Shown here one piece after another: positions 31,131 through 42,614 of a stretch of 64,000 nt of DNA. How positions within the stretch are numbered: position 1 is the stretch's first letter; every line of letters begins with the position of its first letter. Below the pieces are notes generated by a model. That model did not search any database, was not told the origin of the DNA, and worked only from the letters and a program-made list of their open reading frames with translations. The stretch covers positions 9,305,225 through 9,369,224 of the forward strand of contig OZ025273.1 in the NCBI GenBank assembly GCA_964019165.1, written 5' to 3'. The position numbers and the translations under genes were made by a program. The stretch comes from Mastigias papua. Taxonomy: Eukaryota; Cnidaria; Scyphozoa; Rhizostomeae; Mastigiidae.

Positions 31131-32718
31131 GATTTTTGGATCACTTGAATCTTGACTGACAATCCAATTTCCTTCAGGTAGGCATCATAACTTTTAAATA
31201 CTGTCCGAAAGCATCAACTGCACAACAGGAACAACTTTTATTTTGACTTTCCAGGGCGTTTGCAATTCTCTCCTTAAATCACTACTTCTCAATATTTTCT
31301 ACTTCTTTCTGAGGAACTCTTATATCACCGAGGATTGCGACATCAATAATAAAACAGATCTTATTCCTCTTGTCATGTGGCTCTCTAGCTTGAACTTCAT
31401 TATCAGTCTGCACGGTGGAGTCTCATAATATCTTTGTCAAAACGATATTGGTACTCTATAGGGTTGTTCTTGCAACTTATAAAAAGAAAGTGTGGTTTTA
31501 GAACTGTGACCTTGGAATGAGTGTTACCTACTTTCTACCAATGTGTTTACAGGGCGCCCTCACAAGTTTTCCCCTATTTTGGACCGTTTTGAGAAACTTC
31601 CCAGAAGTGGACAATCATAAGAATGCTATGCTTGCGTGTGAAGCTAACCTTAATAATGCATTGTTAGCCATTCTGGGGGGCAACATTTAAAAATTCTCCT
31701 GCTGCATCGGAACCAACTACCGTCAGTCCTCGAACTGGCCCCCTCAAAAAAGCCACCCCTCGAACAAGCCCCCACGGTAGATGATGAAGAAGAATTTTAA
31801 TGCCTAAATCTAAACTGTTTTTTTAATATTAAGGAGAATAAGAGCTTTCAAAATGAACTTTCTATGACATATGTCACATAATTTTATAAGCCCCCACCCA
31901 AAACGTAGTAAAAATAAATAAGCCCACAGTAGGCTAATTAAAGGATATATGTGTGGTGGGTCCAACTATATTACTAAAACGGAGTTATCAGCATACCAGG
32001 AACAGAACAAACTCATGGCACCGACCACAATTTACCTTAGAACAGCCATGAATAACGAATAGCTGTAAGGCTTTTTTGCTGCTCTTTATGAGAAGTACGT
32101 AGATTCTTCTACACATATATAAAGTTTGCAAATTTTGAAGTTGAACTTCAAACCTGGCATACTAGATTTTACGATAGTATTTTCAAGTTATTTAACCTAA
32201 AAGATCGTTTTGAAATAATAGAAAACGTCTTGTCTAACTACATGACTACTAGTACTTTTTCCTTCTTCCTTGAGTAACATAAAGAATCCGGCTAGCTCTA
32301 GAGGAGCCAGAGAAAATTTCCTTGACGCGTTCTTTCTCACTAGCAAACGTTGCCAATGATGCTCAGTTGGTGACCACGCCCTTTTGTCAGCAAAATTTGA
32401 CTTTGCGCCCCCTCAGTGGAGCTCGCCATTTATATCCCTGATCATCATTGATATCGTTGTCATAATCATCATCATTCACGTACCCAAACAATCAGTATAA
32501 TTGCCGATTATGACACTGCATTAAAGCTATTCTGTAACAAGCAAAATTAGTACTATACTCCTGCATTGGACAGTACCGCAGATCCTTGAATTAGCACTCT
32601 ATTGTTGCATGCTTAATCTGAAAACGTTGGATGTGAACTTATACCAGGGAACATATGAGGTTATCAAAAACGAGCCAAATAACAAAATCTCATTAGAACT
32701 TCATTGTTAAAAGAAATG
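31131..32718. other. Mostly unassigned; possible repeat at 31710-31960
   Basis: Between 31710 and 31960 the words AAGCCCCCAC and CCTCGAACAAGCCCCC repeat, reminiscent of short C-rich invertebrate MITEs, but ends could not be fixed. The rest may be tail sequence of the LINE to the left. Confidence 0.25.
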
Positions 32719-32902
32719 TTAATATCAAAATAAGTCTATAACAATATCAAACTCAGTCTTTAACAATATCAAACTCAGTCTTTAACAATATCAAACTCAG
32801 TCTTTAACAATATCAAAATCAGTCTATAATAATATCAAAATCAGTCTATAACAATATCAAAATCAGTCTGCAACAATAGCAAAATCAGTCTGCAACAATA
32901 TC
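32719..32902. repeat. 22-bp tandem repeat, about 8 units
   Basis: Unit near TCAAAATCAGTCTATAACAA plus TA; variants alternate AAACTCAGTCTTT, AAAATCAGTCTAT and AAAATCAGTCTGC, each clustered with its own kind. Confidence 0.9.
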
Positions 32903-33224
32903 TTAAGGCAAAGTCTAACAGGGACCTATTAACAATTTGTAGTCCTAAAATGGGGACTAAGTCCAGGGGGAACTTTCGAGAGGGGTAAGTTGCCGATTCA
33001 CGGTAAGCGAAATTGCTTAAACCGGTATCCCAGCCCTCATTGGTTTCATCTCAGACAGTTTTATTTCATTTTCATACTAAGAGCCTTTCTTTCTCTTCTT
33101 TTCCTTTCTTTATTCATAAAGAGATACCCGCAGCTCGTATCAGATGCCAAGGAAATTGCCTGCCAACAATCTAGAGCTAGCCATGGCTGACTTCTAAAAT
33201 TGTTAACACAGGGGACTCTAGATG

Positions 33225-33684
33225 TACACGCTTTTTTTATAAGGAACCACTTTATAAGGAACCTACATGTAGAAGGTCAAAATATTTAAAGAACTTATAC
33301 TACTAAAGAAAAAATCCCCAAGGAACTTTTCATTTTCAAATTCCGAGTGCTGTACTCAGATGCAAGTGAAGATTACATTACATTGGATGATATCGATGGA
33401 ATAGATATGATACTTCTTGATTGAAATTATGCTTTTGCATATATAGAACTTCTTTCCTGTCCCATTTGTGCTTTTGAGGTTGAGTTCTAGCCATAATTAA
33501 AGGTAAAATTCAGAATTTCAATGCCTTTCTAGCGTCTGTGCCATTTTGTGGCACTCTATGTGCAGTGAAAATTAAGGAACTATTAAGGAACTTGTAGAAC
33601 TAGAATTTGATAAAAAGAGGTCCGACAATAAGGAACTTTTAGAACTAGGCCTTTAGCTAGGTTCCTTATAAAAAAAAGCGTGTA
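33225..33684. mobile_element. TA-flanked MITE, family A (keyword TAAGGAAC), best-preserved copy
   Basis: Ends TACACGCTTTTTTTATAAGG and, inverted, TACACGCTTTTTTTTATAAG are almost perfect inverted repeats, with TA at each tip. AAGGAAC or its complement occurs about seven times: twice at the left end, four times inside and at the right end. A short ATGCCATTT-type palindrome surrounds TGCCATTTTGTGGCA. 460 bp, no coding frame. Confidence 0.85.
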
Positions 33685-34699
33685 GCTTCATTAACAGGTG
33701 TGGTTTTGTTGCAACCACGCTCATATGCTCAAGAATGACAATATGATAATCAAACTAAATAGTGTTGCCAGCAAGTGTACAACCATAACGGAAAATATCA
33801 ATGATAAACGGCTCTAAAATGGCAGTTGCAAAGTCGATGTGTTGGAAAGAGCTTTTGCACTATTGATGGACAATGCGAAACTTAGAAAAGCAACGTCAAT
33901 ACTTTCATATTTTGAAAAGTTGACGGGGCTCAACTCCTAAGATGAACATTACTTTCAACAAGGGGGGCTCTGGTCTCCTTAGCCCACTTGATCACCACGG
34001 GAGCTAATGCTTTAAGAGAAATAACAAGGCATTCAAGAATTACGCTTCCCTAGAATCATTTCGTTCCTGGGAAATCAGATTAAGTAATCTGCGGTTACTT
34101 GACGATGGTTTTGCATCGGGAATTTCTCAAACAAAATACGTTTGCTTCGGAGTTATTGTTTGTTTTTCGCAAGATTGGATGATAAGGCATAATTGCAGGA
34201 GAGATGAAAATGTAAATATTATTAATTTATGAAGGATAGATCGACTTAACTGAACAAACATTGATAGGGTATATGTTTGACAAAAATAGCACTTAACCCT
34301 ACCAAGCAAATAGGAATAATTCAGTCCCAAGACTTTGCCCACAGGGATCGTCAAACTAATCCCTTTGTACTCAACAGGCGTCAAGGCGTCTAAAGGTAGT
34401 AAAGATGACCTGGCTTTGAGCCTATAAACAGTGCCATATTGCATTGCGGTTCGAAAATTACGACAAGCTAGGGCAAACCCTTCTCACTTGGAAGAGTCAA
34501 AATGTGCACTGCCACTAAAGCAAAGAGGGAAGGGAAATAATAAAACATTTGCCAAAGTGGGTAAGAGATATTTAACAAAGCACACGCCGGTGGCTTCAGA
34601 GCAGCTCATAAGTGCTCCTCTATCAAGCAGTTAGAAGTAGTGAGAACCCGGTTGACACATCACACAAAAAGGTTGAATTTATGCCTGTGTAGGTCCCTT
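33685..34699. other. Intergenic, no gene seen
   Basis: Short opposing frames at 34127..34634 have no recognisable motif. Possibly 5' sequence of the following LINE. Confidence 0.3.
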
Positions 34700-35335
34700 A
34701 AACAAGACATTGATATTTAAGGTGCTTACTCTAGAAATAAACCAACGGCTACGAGTCATGTATGGATACGGTCAAGAGTGCCACAAGGAACATCTCTACG
34801 TTCCACAATGTCCCTCCTATATCCCATTGGCGTTGAAAATCATGTGTCAAAAGGGAGCCAAAAACAGTTGCTTGCTGGTGTTTTTCTTTTGAACCCAGAG
34901 ATGGAATCATTACATGATGCAAAGAAGCCGCAATCCATGACTAACTAGTTGAAGATGGCATGTCATTAAATGCCATCATACCATCAACTAAACGTTTCTG
35001 TAAAACAGGTCTTTTTGAGTCATTTGAAATACCCAATGGATGATGTTCCTCAAAACATAACAGCCATAGCACGGCCTTTCATGTGTCTTCCAATTTTTAC
35101 TCCATTAGATTTTGAGGTCCCCCTCCCTGGTGGAGGAGTTGCGCAACGGGTGAATGATCCAGTTATTTAGTTATTTATTTGTGTTTCTCGTGTATTTATT
35201 TATTTATTTGTGCTTCTTTTAGTTGTTTATGTGTAAAGGCCACAGGGTTGCTATGTAATTCCATGCTCCCTGTGGTATCATTTTTGTATTTGTATGCTTT
35301 GTAAATATTTATGCGAATAAAAGATAAAAAGATAT
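34700..35335 (+). pseudogene. LINE fragment with intact 3' end
   Basis: A reverse transcriptase piece, NQRLRVMYGYG then (frame changed) SRVPQGTSLRSTMSLLYPI at about 34770..34830, is followed by decayed sequence and a 3' end with the inverted pair CCACAGGG...CCCTGTGG and AATAAAAGATAAAAAG. The same 3' end occurs at 11617 and 23262. Confidence 0.6.
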
Positions 35336-35720
35336 AGGAGCCATCTAGAATGAGCCAAACGCTGCATTACGTTTCCTAGGGAAGATTCATCTCCGTATAA
35401 TCTCCTCAAGTCACATCTGCAGCAGAAAAAACTTTAGCAAGAACAAAGCTTGAATATACGTCATCTGCGCAGGACCCCATAGAAGTTCCCAACTACTCAA
35501 ATAAAACTGAGCAGTTGGAAAAGTTCAAAGAAAAGCTACCAGATGGGCAATGAATCAATACAGCTGAAAAACAAAAAAATCTGCACCCCCAACGTCGTCT
35601 TGAAAGTCATCTCGTCATCGATGAGAGCACTATTATTGCAAAACTAAAATCGAAAATCCTGCCTATTGCATTACGTTCTTGACTTACTATCTCGGGATAC
35701 AACTACAGGGGAGTCCTGGG
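35336..35720 (+). pseudogene. LINE fragment, C-terminal part of reverse transcriptase
   Basis: Pieces matching the usual RT tail (AYKTLVRSKLEYASSAWDPH-like followed by EKVQRRATRW) are seen in changed frames at 35400..35560, ending VGKVQRKATRWAMN. It lies directly after the 3' end of the previous fragment in the same orientation, so two insertions abut. Confidence 0.55.
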
Positions 35721-36740
35721 AATCTAGGCCCTTTTCCTTAAAAGAATAAAAGTGCTCTTTTTCTTGGAAAAATTTGAAACAATTTATTGCACGCTTGTTA
35801 AGTAGACATACTTAAATCTATCTTTATAACTTGAAAGCAGCAAACTAGTGAACATTCTTCTGTTTCTAAATCCAAAAATATCATTCAAAGCTAAAACATA
35901 TTACTCCAAGCTATATCCTCTTCAAACGTTTGTAGTGTGCAATTTTTGCGTACAAGACCCGTATGAACTAAAAGTTGTATTCTGCGCTTGCTCAAAGCGC
36001 GGCCTTGATTTTTCACTAGCATCTAATAGTACTATATAATGGCATTTACTTTTATATAGTTTTGAGAAGATCTATCACGGGAATTGCTTTCAAATGAAAA
36101 AGTCATTTAAACACATATTAAAAAGTATGGATCATAAGACAGAGGCTTGCGGTACAGTCAAATTTTCCTTTTCTTACTAACCAAATAACTCTTGCTAAAT
36201 CAATATTCAAGCAGCTCTGCTATACGTGACTACGATACTGTGAGAATTTGGAGAGGTCCATGAGAATGGCTAAAGCAAACATTCTCCGTGGAAAGTCATC
36301 TTAATGAAAGGTCCCAGAGGGTATATTAGTATATGCTGTGTGCTGCATCTTGTTATGAATTCGCAAAACAAGATGAAATGGAAAGTAAGTGGCAAAAGCC
36401 AACTGCCACAAAATCTGCAAGCTATGAAACTGCCTATCATAACTGCTACTTCGTCTAAAATTCCCGCCGGTCTGCCTGTTACTTCTCTAAGAAATTTGTA
36501 CCATGTAATCTTCTAAAGAGTTACCTCAGTATCGACAATAAATCACATGCTGGAACACATTTTCTAGTCTCCGTTTTTTGCTACCAAGTGCAAAGCACCA
36601 GGCTCTTTTCCATCCTTCAGTTTAATTCCGATAAGGTGCTCACACAGCAGTAAAGATATGTGGAAAACAAAGTGATCTCACCAATATGGTGTCGATCAAA
36701 GCGAGCAGGTTTCAAGTTTTGGCTTGTGTTCACATTAGAT
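35721..36740. other. Intergenic, no gene seen
   Basis: Nothing recognised. Confidence 0.4.
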
Positions 36741-36981
36741 TTCTCTATCGACTCATTCCTAGATAATTGGTTTAAATGCAATCAGTAATCAAAAAGTTAC
36801 TTCACTTCATAACACTGAAGCTCCTTCTTGCTACAGTTTGAAGTAGACAATCAGGTGGACACAATAGGTTTCTTCACCCAGTCCTTTCTAGGTCAGTGGC
36901 TTAAATGCAATCAGTGATCTAAAATTTACTTCTTTTCATAGCACTGAAATTTACCTCCTTATTGCTACAGTTTGAAGTTGA
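36741..36981. repeat. Two-copy direct repeat, offset 129 bp, upstream of the F-box gene
   Basis: TTTAAATGCAATCAGTAATC...GCTACAGTTTGAAGT (36771..) recurs as CTTAAATGCAATCAGTGATC...GCTACAGTTTGAAGT (36900..). The second copy ends about 250 bases before the ATG. Confidence 0.85.
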
Positions 36982-37232
36982 AAAAGAGGTGCCAATGTGA
37001 CGTAGAATGACAATTAAATTTCGTATTAAATGATTTTGCGACTCAAACTTAATTTCTCCAAGGAAGAAGCGACGAGGGAGGAATACAAAATCAACCGAAA
37101 AATGTGACGTAAAATACCATTCATATCATGCGAGTAAGGTGCAAAAATTGAAAGTAAAACTTAACTGGAAATACTCAAAATGCAATTGATAAGCAGAACG
37201 GAGAAGGAAAGAAGGACTGTGGATATCTTAAG

Positions 37233-37934
37233 ATGAACACGCGGGGACGTGACAAGGAAATACAATGCCACTATGAGCTTGCAAGTATTAGCGGTATGTG
37301 TACAGAAATTTTAGTGAAAATATTCGCTTACTGTGATGCGATTGATTTGCTGAACATTGGTCTCACAAGCAAGCGATTATACATAATATGCCGATATTGT
37401 GAGCCGATTTGGAGAATGCTTTGCAATGAGGACTTTAACGTGAATTTGCCGTGCAAGGGAAAGTTTAAAACTTACTATGAAGTCTACCGCCTTATTTACA
37501 AATCAAGGCTAGTCATGGGCGCATACATATACGGAAGGTATTTCGAAAAACGACAGCTATCCACAATACCAGGCTGGCTATGGTGTATGGCTGCTCTGAG
37601 CGATAGGCCGCCCATTATGAAGTATGGCAGAAGGCGATTCGTTAAGCGCTGCAGCGGATATTACTTGCAGCGATTTTCTCATGTACCGTTAGGACAACTG
37701 AAGCGATCGTGGGGGATAACAAGAGGCGATGATCTTCAGGGACTATTTCCAGGTAGAGTAGAGAGGGGCACTTTGTATTACCCTTTCCAAGGAGCAAGAT
37801 ACGCCCTCATGAGAAAGATGAAAGGAAGAGAAGGATATTATCGATTTATGCTAAACAAATGTTATAGGGCAAGAAAAATAATTGATTGCAAGTTTGAATC
37901 CATAAAAGGGAAGAATCCCATAACACGTTTGTAG
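37233..37934 (+). CDS. F-box protein, intronless
   Basis: A 233-residue uninterrupted frame. Residues about 18-64 form an F-box: ISGMCTEILVKIFAYCDAID, then LLNIGLTSKRLYIICRYCEP and IWRMLCNEDF. The Leu/Ile-Phe core, the Thr-Ser-Lys-Arg turn and the Trp at the end fit the SKP1-binding helix bundle, so the protein is expected to act as a substrate adaptor of an SCF ubiquitin ligase. Residues 75-233 are basic and aromatic, with no WD40, leucine-rich or kelch repeats that I can see; several Trp and Tyr (GWLWCMAAL, RFSHVPLGQLKRSWG) suggest a folded substrate domain of unknown type. The start AAGATGA is acceptable, and the first in-frame ATG was taken. AATAAA lies 34 bases after the stop. It is tail to tail with the transporter gene. 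Confidence 0.8.
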   Translation: MNTRGRDKEIQCHYELASISGMCTEILVKIFAYCDAIDLLNIGLTSKRLYIICRYCEPIWRMLCNEDFNVNLPCKGKFKTYYEVYRLIYKSRLVMGAYIYGRYFEKRQLSTIPGWLWCMAALSDRPPIMKYGRRRFVKRCSGYYLQRFSHVPLGQLKRSWGITRGDDLQGLFPGRVERGTLYYPFQGARYALMRKMKGREGYYRFMLNKCYRARKIIDCKFESIKGKNPITRL

Positions 37935-37967
37935 TTTAGAAACAGTTATCTCTTAGAATTACCTCAA

Positions 37968-37973
37968 AATAAA
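37968..37973 (+). terminator. Poly(A) signal of the F-box gene
   Basis: AATAAA 34 bases downstream of the stop codon. Confidence 0.6.
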
Positions 37974-38863
37974 GCTTTACTCAATACGCAATGATTTCTA
38001 AATGCAGATGCTTTGTCAAGGAACTCTGTATGAATTAGAAATAAATCTAAGCTCACAGCTCTTGCAATGAGGGCCTACTGATATGTATTGAACTCAAATT
38101 TATCGCCCTAAATCCTAGACAGAATGAAAGCCGTTCTGTGAAAAGACAAATGCTAATTGCATCTTAATATCTTCTAGTGCTTAACGTTCCAGTTCCTCTT
38201 TCCCACCCATTTACAACTCTAAACCAAGTAAACAGGCGAAAAGTAAATAGGCAAAACCGATTTGGTTATCACTCATTACGTTTTATCACAGTATTTTACA
38301 AGTACTCTGTAGGTTTGCTAGTACTAAGGAGAAAACTAGACAAAACAACTAAATAAGAAGATTATACAGTTAAATAAAAAAAAATAAAAAGAGCTGTATT
38401 AAGTAGCCACATTTGATGGTTGAGGACTTAGACCTTAAGCAGCATGACTTTTAGATGGCTGTGAAGCGTAGAAATCTAGTAGCTTGGCAAAGGATAAAGA
38501 GATAGACAAAAACAATTCTAATTCACAAAAAGTTTTCAATGCATAACTGAGTTCTCTTAGACGAGTACAGAATACGATACAGTTGTAGAACACTTTGACT
38601 ATGAAACAGAGGTGCAGATACTGTGTTTTATCATGTTTCACTAACATGAGAGGAATGATGCTTAAACTAAAGAAACAAAACGATTATACCAACCTGTATA
38701 AAGAAACCATCTTAAAGAAACTAAAACAACAACATTATGATAGATGCTTCAAGTTAGAAGTCTACTCCTCCATAGCCCATCTGGATCTTATCTGTCTAGA
38801 TTTCAAATTCAAATAATCCACCTGATCTACTCAATCTGTCTAATCTGTAATCTAATTCTGTTT
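37974..38863. other. Intergenic region between two convergent genes
   Basis: Holds the 3' flanks of both genes. Short frames around 38435..38816 show no motif. Confidence 0.45.
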
Positions 38864-40264
38864 TTAATCGTATTCGTTGTACACACTGTACAGCGCTCTT
38901 GCAGAGAATAATACACCAAAAGCTCCGGAGAAACATGCGAACATGATAATACATAGGTTGATGACAACGCCAGTGTTTGTTATCTCGTTCCAGCGAATTT
39001 TTATGTAAAATAGACTTGGGTAGATAAAAACCAACAGCATACCTGTAAGGCTACCAACAAACGCCATCATCAAGCTAAAATGTGGAACCGAGCTGCCTAT
39101 GAAAATCGTACTGGAAACCAGTGACAAACGGAATAGCAGGTTTGGGGTTAACGTGCTGAAGCCAGCCAAGCTCGTTTCGTTGTCTTTCAAAGAATCTATC
39201 CAAGGATTAGATATCTGGTTCTCCATGATATCGAAGATCGTAAACATCGGCACCGTGTAAAATGTGAGTGACATGACAATAACTGCAACATTCACGACAA
39301 AACCGAAAATATTGTGCGGCAGGTTGAGCGTCATGATTTGATCAGACTTGTCAGTGAACGCCAAGAAGACTATGACACCTATCCCAAACTTAAAAACAGC
39401 CACAAGTGTATAGGCAAAATCCATCAAAGGATCGAATATCTCTGGGTCCTTCATGCTTCTTTCTATGGCTGGCATATATGCTTGTGACGAGTATGTGACA
39501 ACAACGATACCTATTCCTATGGGTAAAAGGCGAATGTCGAACTGAGGCATGACATCATCACTCCAATGGGTATGATGTGTTAGGCTGTAGCAGAGAACAA
39601 GAATGCTGATAACAACAGCTGTGAGAACTGTAACCATGCTTAGCCATGATATCTGGTGCATTTTGCGAAGAAATGCTGTTGGCAATATAGAAAGAGAGAC
39701 AATGAAAATCCACGTCCCTTCACTCAATTCTGTCTTAGGGAAAACATGAGCGATCACTGTACCTGGCATTATAAGTAACAATACGCAATGGGAGTACTGT
39801 TCGAATATGTTAGCCACATGGACCAGATACTTCCCATAGCCTGGCAAGAAAGCTTCTCCAATATCAACATAAGTGTCACGAACACGGACTCTTGTACCAT
39901 CTCCACTATCTTCATACAGCAAGCTGATCAATTTCTTGCCCGTATAGTTGCCTAAGATACCTATAACAATAATGGTGGCGATGCCCCAATAGCCACTCAA
40001 TCGAACTACAAATGGCATCGCAAGAATGCCAGTTCCTAAATTTGCATTTATGATATTGAACAAGGAGGTGATGATCTCAGCTTTCTCGCTATCGTCAACG
40101 ATCTTACAGCGCCGCGCCATCGACTTAACGCCGAATTTCAACCACTCTCGGGTATTCAGCCTTTCATTGTTGATTAACTGTGAAGACTCACAAATCTCCT
40201 CCTCATCAAAGTCAGCATCGTTTTCTGCTAAATCTTTCTCAGATGAAATCGCATCAGAAGCCAT
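38864..40264 (-). CDS. Vesicular inhibitory amino acid transporter-like protein (SLC32 family), intronless
   Basis: A single 466-residue frame starting in a good context (ATCAAGATGG). An acidic 60-residue cytosolic N-terminus is followed by an amino acid/auxin permease (AA_trans) domain with about ten hydrophobic segments. Signature stretches: NIINANLGTGILAMPF (residues 70-85, first helix), GNYTGKKLISLLYED (105-119), and VRVRDTYVDIGEAFLPGYG (126-144). The last is close to the VRVRDSYV region that separates vesicular GABA/glycine transporters from SLC36 and SLC38. A later YSSQAYMPAIERSMKDPEIF matches the conserved helix 6-7 loop. Expected role: proton-driven loading of GABA, glycine or a related amino acid into vesicles; the exact substrate cannot be read. 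The length is somewhat short of vertebrate VIAAT (about 525), mainly at the N-terminus. The lack of introns suggests a retrocopy or lineage-specific intron loss; the frame is intact. Confidence 0.85.
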   Translation of the reverse strand: MASDAISSEKDLAENDADFDEEEICESSQLINNERLNTREWLKFGVKSMARRCKIVDDSEKAEIITSLFNIINANLGTGILAMPFVVRLSGYWGIATIIVIGILGNYTGKKLISLLYEDSGDGTRVRVRDTYVDIGEAFLPGYGKYLVHVANIFEQYSHCVLLLIMPGTVIAHVFPKTELSEGTWIFIVSLSILPTAFLRKMHQISWLSMVTVLTAVVISILVLCYSLTHHTHWSDDVMPQFDIRLLPIGIGIVVVTYSSQAYMPAIERSMKDPEIFDPLMDFAYTLVAVFKFGIGVIVFLAFTDKSDQIMTLNLPHNIFGFVVNVAVIVMSLTFYTVPMFTIFDIMENQISNPWIDSLKDNETSLAGFSTLTPNLLFRLSLVSSTIFIGSSVPHFSLMMAFVGSLTGMLLVFIYPSLFYIKIRWNEITNTGVVINLCIIMFACFSGAFGVLFSARALYSVYNEYD

Positions 40265-41972
40265 CTTGATATTTCAAACTGAACTTCGGGGATCTTCTGC
40301 TGTTATCAATGCCGGAGTACTGTTAGCTCACGACTCCGTTGAAGCAAGTATCATAAGATCACTAGAAAATCAACGTTAAGACCACAGGAATAGCCAGCTG
40401 CCGTCTCTGCGCGAAATTTCCAGGGGGAGAGTCCGCAAAATAGATAAACGAAGACAAAAATATTTAAGAAAGATACCTCATTATGTTCGTCAATTGGGCA
40501 GATTTACTAACATTTCAATGCATATCGCATATACCTGTAGGAAATTCAAATCCACTCAACAGCATTGCCTGAAAAAACATAAAAGCTATTCAGAAATGAG
40601 AACAAGAGCGATTCCTATAAGGTGTCATCAACGTAAAAGTTCAAGGCCTGTCAAGCTATAGATAATGTGGCCAAAAATATTATTGCCAATAGAAACTTCA
40701 ATATATACCAACATTAAAAGCAAAATGATATCCACTTCTCACATGTATGCTCACTTTAAAGTACGAATAATGCAATAAATTAAGGATAGCAGTTCATCAA
40801 ACAATCGTCACATTGCCATGTTCACTAGTTAGGGGAGATTTTTCACTTGAGATATTTGAGTCAAGTTGAATAAACTGGACCTACAGAATATACGATTATA
40901 CATGTTACTTAGTCATCAAGGTCTTCTGCTACAAGATTTTCAAAGATATCTTGGATTTAGTGATAAATCTACAGCAATTATTTGAAGACCGGAAAAATCT
41001 TTCATTTACAAACATAATTAATACTGCGCGGATTTTAGTACAAACACTGTGATGTGGGAGAATTAAATGGATAAATAGAAGACAGCAAGAGGAAAATCTC
41101 ATTTTCAAGTTGAAATTAGAACATTGTGTTTATAGCAATACCAACAGCTGCAGTGCTCTGGATAAACAAGGGTATTAACGCGAATTAGAAGGAGATCTGT
41201 TGTACCTCCGCACTCATTATTTGTGCTGTATGCTTCCCAGCAGTACGCACATGTGTAGATATACAACACTCTAAATCTCTTTGCCTCTATAGTGAATGGG
41301 CTTAATAGAAATGGTATGCACACCTGTCACAAGGAAACAGTATTTAACTTCTAACTCATGCCAACATCTCCCACAACATGCCAACAATTGATCATCAGTA
41401 TGATATATTCGTTTTCTTATTTTTCTTTTAAAATTCAAAACATCATAGCTGTGATAGTAGTACCAAATATCATCTGCCAGAAACACCACGATAAAGTCGA
41501 CCATCCTCTAACCACACGTCAACTATGCAACTAAATTGGCAACTAGCAAGCAAATTAACTAAGCATACTGTACTTCCTCCAACAAACGCCGCTGTGTCTA
41601 ATAAACTTCAAAGACAATTTTTGTGCGTTTACTTGAGGAAGACTTTCATTTGATCTTGGCCGTTTGTTAGTGGAAATACGGCAATTATTTTGATATGGTA
41701 GCGTGGGGAGTAATTTCAATAATAATGGAGCCAGCAGTAAATTTGGCGCATGATTTTTAAAGAAGGTAGCATATAGGCCTAGGCAAATGAGAGCCTTTCA
41801 GTATTGTAACGTGCCCTGCAATTCGCTCTGTCTGGCTAGGGAAATTTCTAGACAACAATCTCTTTGTCACTACTTTTGAAGCTTGTGAGGGTCAATCTTC
41901 GAGCATATTCTGTTTTAATATTCAGTATACGGCGATTATCCAATACGTGAAAAGTCTTTTGGTACTACAGAA
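40265..41972. other. Upstream of the transporter, no gene seen
   Basis: Minus-strand frames at 41105..41504 include Cys-rich pieces (ACCGRCWHELE, CAYCWEAY) but no complete domain and no convincing splice pair. Confidence 0.3.
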
Positions 41973-42090
41973 CTTCACTATAGCTCGAAAAGCGGAAACG
42001 TCCTTTAAGCATACTGAAAGCTTTTTTCATCCGACGCTCGTCAAGAGTATGAAACGTCGGATAACGACCGAAAGGTGAACCGAAATATAT
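41973..42090 (-). mobile_element. Hairpin element H2
   Basis: Reverse complement of the 7498..7619 core: CTTCACTATAGCTCGAAAAG ... GACCGAAAGGTGAACCGAAA, ending in a short ATATATA rather than a long TA tract. Confidence 0.65.
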
Positions 42091-42232
42091 AGCCATACCT
42101 CGGACTGAGAAATTCAAAGAAAACATAACGATGAACTTAAAAGACACTTTGAATGATGTAAGTCTTAAAATGTCACACAACATTTTATCTCAATATGAAA
42201 TTAGACTCATAAATTTTAGTGAAGTAAGATTT

Positions 42233-42466
42233 TTAATTTTCTGCTTTTTCGCGTATTACATTCCAAGTACCTTCATCAAAATCTAGGTCACAGGGCACTA
42301 AAAGAGCTCCTTGTATTGGCAGATCGTATTGTGAACTCAACAGAAAAGTAATGCTTGCATTGCTATAACACAAGAATAGCGGTTTCATAACTAAATCTGA
42401 AGAGCAAATTGGTACGCATAAGACTTGACCTCCAATACCTACTTTCAATACGACCCTTAATTTCAT
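42233..42466 (-). CDS. Unidentified small ORF
   Basis: 77 codons from ATG at 42466: starts MKLRVVLKVGIGGQVLCVPI, contains SSQYDLPIQGALLVPCDLDF and ends EGTWNVIREKAEN before TAA. The mixed composition with acidic and basic residues looks more protein-like than most random frames here, but I recognise no family. It could be an exon or the end of an ORF running from 42493. Confidence 0.25.
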   Translation of the reverse strand: MKLRVVLKVGIGGQVLCVPICSSDLVMKPLFLCYSNASITFLLSSQYDLPIQGALLVPCDLDFDEGTWNVIREKAEN

Positions 42467-42614
42467 GGTTATATGAAAAGAAGCATATTGCAATATGTCA
42501 TACAGTTTATGTTGTTATGAACATTCTTGATAGTTTCAAGATCCATACACGTTTGTTTTATAAGTAAAGGTTTATACGAAAGCAGTACTCAACTGTCCTA
42601 AAAGTTAAGTTCAG

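Noticed and set aside
38864..40264. SLC38 or SLC36 amino acid transporter
   Set aside because: The VRVRDTYVDIGEA stretch and the YTGK...LLYED loop are closer to the vesicular SLC32 type, though a sister group cannot be ruled out without a tree.
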